Below, piece after piece: positions 38,695-44,307 of a stretch of DNA of 44,307 nt. Position 1 is the first letter of the stretch; every line of letters starts with the position of its first letter. The stretch comes from Candidatus Geothermarchaeota archaeon (lineage in GTDB: Archaea; Thermoproteota; Nitrososphaeria; Geothermarchaeales; JDFR-13). Below the pieces are notes generated by a model. The model had not been told where the DNA came from. It ran no database searches and worked only from the letters and a program-made list of their open reading frames with translations. Made by a program: the position numbers and the translations under genes. The DNA lies in the NCBI GenBank assembly GCA_015523725.1, contig WAJV01000101.1, forward strand, positions 1-44,307. The letters run 5' to 3'.

Positions 38695-39537
38695 TTGGGT
38701 ATGTGGATCGATATAGCTATACCGTCATCATTTACATCTAACTATGATTCTATGATTCAGAGGACTTATGCTGTGGCGTATGTGGCTAGATTCTGTAGTA
38801 TCTATAGAGTTAGGACTATTTTTATTTATAGAGATCCTTTGAATCCTTCTCATGATGTATCTAGGCAGGTTATTAAGTTATTTAGATATTTTATTACTCC
38901 GCCTTATTTACGGAAGCTTCTTTTTCCTTTGGATAGGGATCTTTCTTATGTCGGTATAGCTCCTCCAATTAATTTGGAGTTGTTTAAGGATCGGAGGCCT
39001 ATTAAGGAGCTTGAGTTGCCTGATATTAGGTTGGGGACGCCGATTAAGTATGTCTCTGGATCGACTGTGTTGGATGTCGGTTTGGATAAGCCTGCATTGG
39101 TTGATGGTAAGTTATTGAGTGGGAGGGTGTATCCGATAAGGATTAATAAGGTTACTTCGAGGTATTTGAGGGGGGAGCTTATTACACATGGTGTATATTT
39201 TGGTTATAGAGTTGTTAGGGTTAGAGAGAAGCTTCCCTCTTTCTTAGAGTCTAGGAGATGCCTTAGGATAGGTACTTCTCGTTTTGGTGATTTATACTTC
39301 GATGTTAGGGATGCATTAATTAGGGATTTAGCTGCTTCTGATGATGTGTTGATTGTTTTTGGTAGCCATGGATATGGGTTGGTTGATATTTTGGATCATT
39401 GGGGGGTTAAGCCCATGGATGTATTTGATTATTTTCTTAATTTGGTTGGTGGACAGGGGACTGTTACAATCAGGGTTGAGGAGGCGGTTCCGATTGCATT
39501 GGCTGTTGTGAGGGCTGTTATAGAATTGTTTAAATAG
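38695..39537 (+). CDS. Putative SPOUT RNA methyltransferase (archaeal, rpl3-linked family)
   Basis: 280 aa; MWIDIAIPSSFTSNYDSMIQRTYAVAYVARFCSIYRVRTIFIYRDP; upstream of rpl3. Confidence 0.85.
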   Translation: MGMWIDIAIPSSFTSNYDSMIQRTYAVAYVARFCSIYRVRTIFIYRDPLNPSHDVSRQVIKLFRYFITPPYLRKLLFPLDRDLSYVGIAPPINLELFKDRRPIKELELPDIRLGTPIKYVSGSTVLDVGLDKPALVDGKLLSGRVYPIRINKVTSRYLRGELITHGVYFGYRVVRVREKLPSFLESRRCLRIGTSRFGDLYFDVRDALIRDLAASDDVLIVFGSHGYGLVDILDHWGVKPMDVFDYFLNLVGGQGTVTIRVEEAVPIALAVVRAVIELFK

Positions 39538-39647
39538 GTGTGTATATTATCTCAATATAGATATTTAATTAACTTAATTGGTGTTAAGAGTTATATACTA
39601 CCATTAAGTAGTTTTATGAGAGTGTAGATGTCTGGAGGGAGTAGTGT

Positions 39648-40655
39648 ATGGGTGCTAGGAAGAAGAGCGCTCCAAAGCGTGGATCATTGGCTTTTAGCCC
39701 TAGAAAGAGAGCTAGGTCTCTAAACCCGACTATTAAATATTGGCCAAATATTACTAGTGCTGAGGTTAAGCCTTTAGGCTTCGCTGGTTATAAGGCTGGT
39801 ATGGCTCACATATATTATGTTGAGGAGTATAAATATAGTCCTTATGTGGGGCAGGAGGTGTTTGCCCCTGTAACTGTTGTGGAGACTCCGCCCTTATTCG
39901 TTATTGGTTTGAATGTTTATGAGATTGATTTCGTTGGTAATAGGCTTAGATTGTTTAAGACTGCTTTTTCCGAGGAGATTCCTGATATAGTTAAGAGAAG
40001 GATAGTTACGATATCAACTGCAACTGGGAAGATGAATCTCGAGGAGATTGAGAAGAATTTGGATAAGGTATCTGTTGTGAGGCTGCTTGTCTCGACTCAG
40101 CCGACTAAGGCTGGTATACATAAGAAGACGCCTGAGGTTTTTGAGATTCAGGTTGGTGGGGGTAGTAGTGTTAAAGAGAGGTTTGAGTATGCTGTCGATA
40201 AATTGGGTAAGGAACTGGATGTGACTGAGGTTTTTAATCCAGGTGATGTGATAGATGTTATCGCGGTTACTAAGGGGAAGGGCTTCCAAGGGCCTGTTAA
40301 GAGGTGGGGGATTAAGTTATTATCCCATAAGGCTAGGAAGTCTAGGAGGAAGCCTGGGGCATTAGGGCCTTGGAAACCAACTGCAACTAGGTATACTGTT
40401 CCATTGGCCGGTCAGACTGGCTTCCATAGGAGGACTATTTACCATATTAAGATTATGGATATTAGGGATTCTTCAGAGGAGGAGATGTGGCCTTTCAGGA
40501 GATATGGTGTATTGCGCTCTAAATATGTTTTGTTGAAGGGTTCGGTGCCGGGTCCTGCTAAGAGACTTATTAAGATGAGGTTTACTGCTAGGCCTGTGGA
40601 TGCTGAGATGACTAAGCCTGTTAATATTACCTATATATATAGGCCTCCACATTAA
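39648..40655 (+). CDS. rpl3: 50S ribosomal protein L3
   Basis: 335 aa; KRGSLAFSPRKRARSLNPTI, GKGFQGPVKRWGI, GQTGFHRRTIYH. Confidence 0.98.
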   Translation: MGARKKSAPKRGSLAFSPRKRARSLNPTIKYWPNITSAEVKPLGFAGYKAGMAHIYYVEEYKYSPYVGQEVFAPVTVVETPPLFVIGLNVYEIDFVGNRLRLFKTAFSEEIPDIVKRRIVTISTATGKMNLEEIEKNLDKVSVVRLLVSTQPTKAGIHKKTPEVFEIQVGGGSSVKERFEYAVDKLGKELDVTEVFNPGDVIDVIAVTKGKGFQGPVKRWGIKLLSHKARKSRRKPGALGPWKPTATRYTVPLAGQTGFHRRTIYHIKIMDIRDSSEEEMWPFRRYGVLRSKYVLLKGSVPGPAKRLIKMRFTARPVDAEMTKPVNITYIYRPPH

Positions 40656-40668
40656 AAGGGTGGTTCAT

Positions 40669-41484
40669 ATGGTTGATAAGGTTCCTGTATTTGATTTAGC
40701 GGGTGCTGTGGTTAAGGAGATTGATGCCCCAAGTATTTTTGGGGTTTGGGTTAGGGAGGACCTTATTCACAGGGTCTTCTTCCTACAATTTACCCATAGG
40801 CTTCAGCCTAAGGGTAGGTATCCCCTTGCTGGTAGGGATAAGTCGGCTGAGTTCTTTGGTGTGGGTCTTGGGATGTCTAGGGTTCCCAGGATTAAACATG
40901 GTCAACTTAGGGGCACTGCTGCTATCGTTAATATGGCTAGGGGTGGAAGGAGGCCTCATGTAACTACTCCAGAGAAGAGGATTTATAAGAGGGTTAATAA
41001 GCGTGAGTTGAGGATTGCGACGGCTTATGCTGTGGCTGCCACTGGTGTGCGTGATTTGGTGGCTAAGAGGGGGCATGTAATAGATGATGTTCTTAATATT
41101 CCTCTCATAGTTACTGATGAGTTAGAGAGTATAGGTAGGACAAGTGTTTTAATGGAGACGCTTAGGATACTGGGTTTGGAGCCTGATATAAATAGGGTTA
41201 AGGAGAGTGTTAAGAGGAGGGGTGGTAAGTCTTCTTGGAGAGGTAGAGGAAAGAGGGTTAGAAAGGGTCCATTGATCGTCTATAGTGTGGATAAGGGTAT
41301 ATTTAAGGCGGCTAGAAATATTATTGGTGTTGATGTGGTTAGTGCTGATGATGTGTCTGTGATGCATTTGGCTCCCGGTGGTGTGCCTGGTAGATTAACT
41401 GTATGGACTGAATCGGCTTTGAATAAGGTTATTAATCGATTGTATCCTTATGTGAAGGTTTTGAGGGTGATGGAGGTTGGCTAG
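40669..41484 (+). CDS. rpl4: 50S ribosomal protein L4 (L4e/L1e)
   Basis: ORF 40660..41484; RYPLAGRDKSAEFFGVGLGMSRVPRIK, GGRRPHVTTPEKR; ATG 40669 preferred. Confidence 0.97.
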   Translation: MVDKVPVFDLAGAVVKEIDAPSIFGVWVREDLIHRVFFLQFTHRLQPKGRYPLAGRDKSAEFFGVGLGMSRVPRIKHGQLRGTAAIVNMARGGRRPHVTTPEKRIYKRVNKRELRIATAYAVAATGVRDLVAKRGHVIDDVLNIPLIVTDELESIGRTSVLMETLRILGLEPDINRVKESVKRRGGKSSWRGRGKRVRKGPLIVYSVDKGIFKAARNIIGVDVVSADDVSVMHLAPGGVPGRLTVWTESALNKVINRLYPYVKVLRVMEVG

Positions 41485-41749
41485 GGTAGAGGAGTTTTAT
41501 CGGTTTGTTAAGTATCCCCTTATTACTGAGAAGAGTGTATTGATGGTTGAGAGGGAGAATAAGATTACTCTTATCGTTGATAATAAGGCTACCAAACCTA
41601 TTTTGAAGAAGATTATATCCGATTATTTTGGGGTTAGGGTTAAGAAAGTAAATATTATGAATACCCATAAGGGGGAGAAGAAGGCCATTGTAACGTTTTA
41701 TACTTCTGATGATGCGTTGAAGGTGGCTACTGCATTGGGTGTATTATGA
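41477..41749 (+). CDS. rpl23: 50S ribosomal protein L23
   Basis: 90 aa; YPLITEKSVLMVERENKITLIVD, VKKVNIMNTHKGEKKAIVTF; overlaps rpl4 end. Confidence 0.95.
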   Translation: MARVEEFYRFVKYPLITEKSVLMVERENKITLIVDNKATKPILKKIISDYFGVRVKKVNIMNTHKGEKKAIVTFYTSDDALKVATALGVL

Positions 41750-41760
41750 GGTGGTGATGG

Positions 41761-42471
41761 ATGGGTAAGAGGATTCTGGCGCAGCGGAAGGGTCGGTCTC
41801 CTTTGTTTAGGTCTATTGGTAAGGGTGTTGCTCCAGCATATATTCCTGAGTTTGATGGACCTACTAAGGCTGTGGTTGTTGATATTTTTCATAATCCTGG
41901 TAGGGGGACTCCCTTGGCTATGTTGAAGACTAGAGAAGGCCTTGTTTTCTATATTAATGCTGTTGAGGGTATGTATGTGGGTCAGGAGATTAGTATATAT
42001 GGTGAGGGTGAGGTTAGGCCGGGAGATATTAGGAGGATTAAGGATATCCCTCCCGGGACGATAATCTCTCATGTTGAGAAGAGGCCTGGTGATGGTGGAA
42101 AGTTCGCTAGGGCTTCTGGAACCTATGCTCAGATTATTGGACCCTCGGGGGATGGTGTTGAGATACTTTTGCCTTCTGGTAAGAGTATAGTGGTTAATCC
42201 TGATGCAAGGGCTGTGGTTGGTAATGTGGCTGCTGGAGGTAGGGTTGATAAGCCTTTCTTAAAGGCTGGTAAGAAGTACCATTGGTTGAAGGCTAAGGCT
42301 CCTAAGAGATTCCCGAGGGTTAGGGGTGTAGCTATGAATCCTGTGGATCATCCTTTTGGAGGCGGTTCTCACCAACATGTGGGTAAGCCTAAGACGGTCT
42401 CTAAGAATGCCCCTCCTGGAGCTAAGGTAGGTAGTTTTGGTGCTAGGAGGACTGGTAAGAGGAAGAAGTAA
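41761..42471 (+). CDS. rpl2: 50S ribosomal protein L2
   Basis: 236 aa; RGVAMNPVDHPFGGGSHQHVGKP. Confidence 0.98.
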   Translation: MGKRILAQRKGRSPLFRSIGKGVAPAYIPEFDGPTKAVVVDIFHNPGRGTPLAMLKTREGLVFYINAVEGMYVGQEISIYGEGEVRPGDIRRIKDIPPGTIISHVEKRPGDGGKFARASGTYAQIIGPSGDGVEILLPSGKSIVVNPDARAVVGNVAAGGRVDKPFLKAGKKYHWLKAKAPKRFPRVRGVAMNPVDHPFGGGSHQHVGKPKTVSKNAPPGAKVGSFGARRTGKRKK

Positions 42472-42513
42472 ATTTATATAGGATTTATCTAGTAGTATAT
42501 GTAGGGGTTGGTG

Positions 42514-42915
42514 ATGGTTAGGAAAGAGTTTACTTATAGGGGATATACAATTGATGAATTGAAGAAGATGAGTATAGAGTCTTTTGCTAGATTGGTTCCC
42601 GCTAAGGAGAGGAGGTATTTATTGCGTCGTAATTTTGGGCCCGAGGGTAAACGCCTTCTTGAGAAGGTTAAATTGGCGGTTGAAGGGAAGTATAATAAGC
42701 CCATTAGGACGCATGTGCGTGAGATGGTTATCTTACCAATCATGGTGGGCTTGACTCTACATGTATATAATGGTAAGGAGTATGTACCTATTGAGATTAA
42801 GCCTGAGATGGTCGGTAGGAGACTGGGTGAGTTCGCTATTACTATTAAAGAGGTTAGGCATGGACAGCCTGGTGTCGGGGCTACGAGGTCGAGTGCATAC
42901 ATACCTACTAAGTAA
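42514..42915 (+). CDS. rps19: 30S ribosomal protein S19
   Basis: ORF 42508..42915; [51 protein letters not shown] 42514 preferred. Confidence 0.96.
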   Translation: MVRKEFTYRGYTIDELKKMSIESFARLVPAKERRYLLRRNFGPEGKRLLEKVKLAVEGKYNKPIRTHVREMVILPIMVGLTLHVYNGKEYVPIEIKPEMVGRRLGEFAITIKEVRHGQPGVGATRSSAYIPTK

Positions 42916-42988
42916 TGCTTAGTTATTTATAATTATTCGTGAAAATATAGGTTATTAAGTAATAGTCTCTAATGCAATATATTTGGTT

Positions 42989-44188
42989 ATGACTGTAGAT
43001 AGGATAATATTTTTTACGGGGAAGGGTGGCACCGGCAAGTCTGTTATATCTGCCGCCACTTCCTTGTTATTATCTGAGTTGGGTTATGAGACTCTCATCA
43101 TCTCTTCTGATCCAGCCCATTCACTGAGTGATGCTTTTGGAGTTAATATTGATAGGGAGATCACTAGGGTTAGAGATGGATTATATGCAATTAATATTGA
43201 TCCTGTTAAGGAAGCGGCTCAACATTACGGTGTTTTAATGGATTATATTGCATCGATATTTCGGAGTAGAGGGATCGATGAGATAATTGCCTATGAATTG
43301 GCTGCTATGCCCGGTATGACTGGGGTAGCTACTATCCTGAAGCTCGATGAAATTATGCAGAAGTATTCATTTGACTCTATTGTGGTTGATATGGTGCCTA
43401 GTGGTGAAGCCCTCCGCTTTCTATATATTCCTTCTTTGATGGGTAAGATTAGTAGACGTTTTCTTAAGCTGGTCTCTCCAATTGCTGGTGTAAGTAAATT
43501 ATTGGAGCCTGTAGTCGGTGTTCCCGCGCCTGATAAAGAGAGTATAGACAAGGGTCTTGAGATTGTCGATAGGATTGAAAGAATAAAAAATTATTTGCTT
43601 GACCATGATGTGACAAGTATTAGGTTGGTGTCTAATCCAGATACTTTTAGTGTTAATAATACTAGGAGGACTTATATACAGGCTGTCTTATATGGTCTAA
43701 ACCCTGATCTAATCATTGTTAATAAAGTTCTTCCGAAGGCCTTAGAAGGTACATATTTGTCTGAATGGGTTGCTAGTCAGGTTAAATTAATTGGTGAGGT
43801 TGAGAATACTTTCCATCCAATCCCTATTCGTAGGCTAAAGTTATTTGATAGGGAGCTTAGGGGGATGGATCTATTATTGGAGGCTGCTAAGGAGATATAT
43901 GGTGAGGACGATCCGGCTAAGGTATTTTATAAAGGTTCGGGTATAGAGGTTAGGCACGGAGACGGTTTTCTTGAGATTATTTATCCAGTGAGGCATGTGA
44001 GTCGGGAGAATATGGAGTTGGAGAGGATTGGGGACGAGCTTTTAGTTACTCTATATACTGATATGGGGCCGACTACTTTAGTTATTCCACTACCCGCTAT
44101 TACATATAAAATGAGGCTTAAAAGGGCTAAGTTGATTAATAATAGTCTTCATTTAATATTTATTGAGGAGGGGTCTGTCGATGGTTGA
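42989..44188 (+). CDS. ArsA/Get3-family ATPase with C-terminal HSP20-like domain
   Basis: Deviant Walker A GKGGTGKS, SSDPAHSLSDAFG; C-term beta-rich VRHGDGFLEIIYPV...DELLVTLYTDMGPTTLVIPLP resembles ArsA_HSP20; ORF track start 42983, ATG 42989. Confidence 0.9.
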   Translation: MTVDRIIFFTGKGGTGKSVISAATSLLLSELGYETLIISSDPAHSLSDAFGVNIDREITRVRDGLYAINIDPVKEAAQHYGVLMDYIASIFRSRGIDEIIAYELAAMPGMTGVATILKLDEIMQKYSFDSIVVDMVPSGEALRFLYIPSLMGKISRRFLKLVSPIAGVSKLLEPVVGVPAPDKESIDKGLEIVDRIERIKNYLLDHDVTSIRLVSNPDTFSVNNTRRTYIQAVLYGLNPDLIIVNKVLPKALEGTYLSEWVASQVKLIGEVENTFHPIPIRRLKLFDRELRGMDLLLEAAKEIYGEDDPAKVFYKGSGIEVRHGDGFLEIIYPVRHVSRENMELERIGDELLVTLYTDMGPTTLVIPLPAITYKMRLKRAKLINNSLHLIFIEEGSVDG

Positions 44189-44307
44189 TGAGGATGAGAT
44201 TAGTAGTTTAGTTAAATTGGTCTCTGATTTTGAGGATAAGTTACTGAGGTTGGCTCCAAAGAAGTATAAGCCTGTTTTTAGGCATTTTATTAGGGCTAGG
44301 ATTGAGT
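44181..44307 (+). CDS. Hypothetical protein, 5' portion only (truncated at window end)
   Basis: ATG 44181 overlapping the ArsA stop by 8 nt: MVDEDEISSLVKLVSDFEDKLLRLAPKKYKPVFRHFIRARIE... Confidence 0.6.
   Translation, partial: MVDEDEISSLVKLVSDFEDKLLRLAPKKYKPVFRHFIRARIE

Noticed and set aside
1-44307. CRISPR array, tRNA/rRNA genes, transposase or integrase
   Set aside because: Reading intergenic regions on both strands showed no regular repeats, no T-loop (GGTTCRA) with matching arms, and no DDE/tyrosine/serine recombinase motifs. A tRNAscan-SE or Infernal run would settle it.

Overview
The window looks archaeal, most likely Thermoproteota-like: AT-rich, short intergenic gaps, an archaeal rpl3-rpl4-rpl23-rpl2-rps19 block, a LacS-like GH1, and HTH_10 and V4R regulators. 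Assignment below phylum level is not supported. From left to right it contains: (i) a minus-strand saccharide-utilisation cluster (debranching-type glycosidase, small DUF6379-like protein, GH1 glycosidase, GPH sugar symporter); (ii) single genes for acyl-CoA dehydrogenase, MFS transporter, GNAT, ABM, a 57-aa CDGSH Fe-S protein missing from the ORF track, DsrE, DUF255/YyaL, class-C beta-lactamase-like hydrolase, class-II GATase-like protein, Zn-ADH, two DUF72 paralogs, subtilisin, methyltransferase and aspartoacylase-like protein; (iii) a respiratory nitrate reductase operon, narG-narH-narJ-narI-(96-aa unknown)-narK-like-cytochrome c, followed by an HTH_10 regulator; (iv) DUF488, V4R and deoC genes; (v) SPOUT methyltransferase, the ribosomal-protein block and an ArsA/Get3-like ATPase. 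The best candidates for something new are the nar operon (NarI appears to have lost the residue equivalent to the fourth heme-ligating His, NarG has no Tat leader, and there is an uncharacterised 96-aa gene inside the operon), the DUF6379-like small subunit beside glycosidases, and an apparently degenerate RecA-like protein. No tRNA, rRNA, CRISPR array or transposon was recognised. All family calls come from reading motifs by eye, with no database search.
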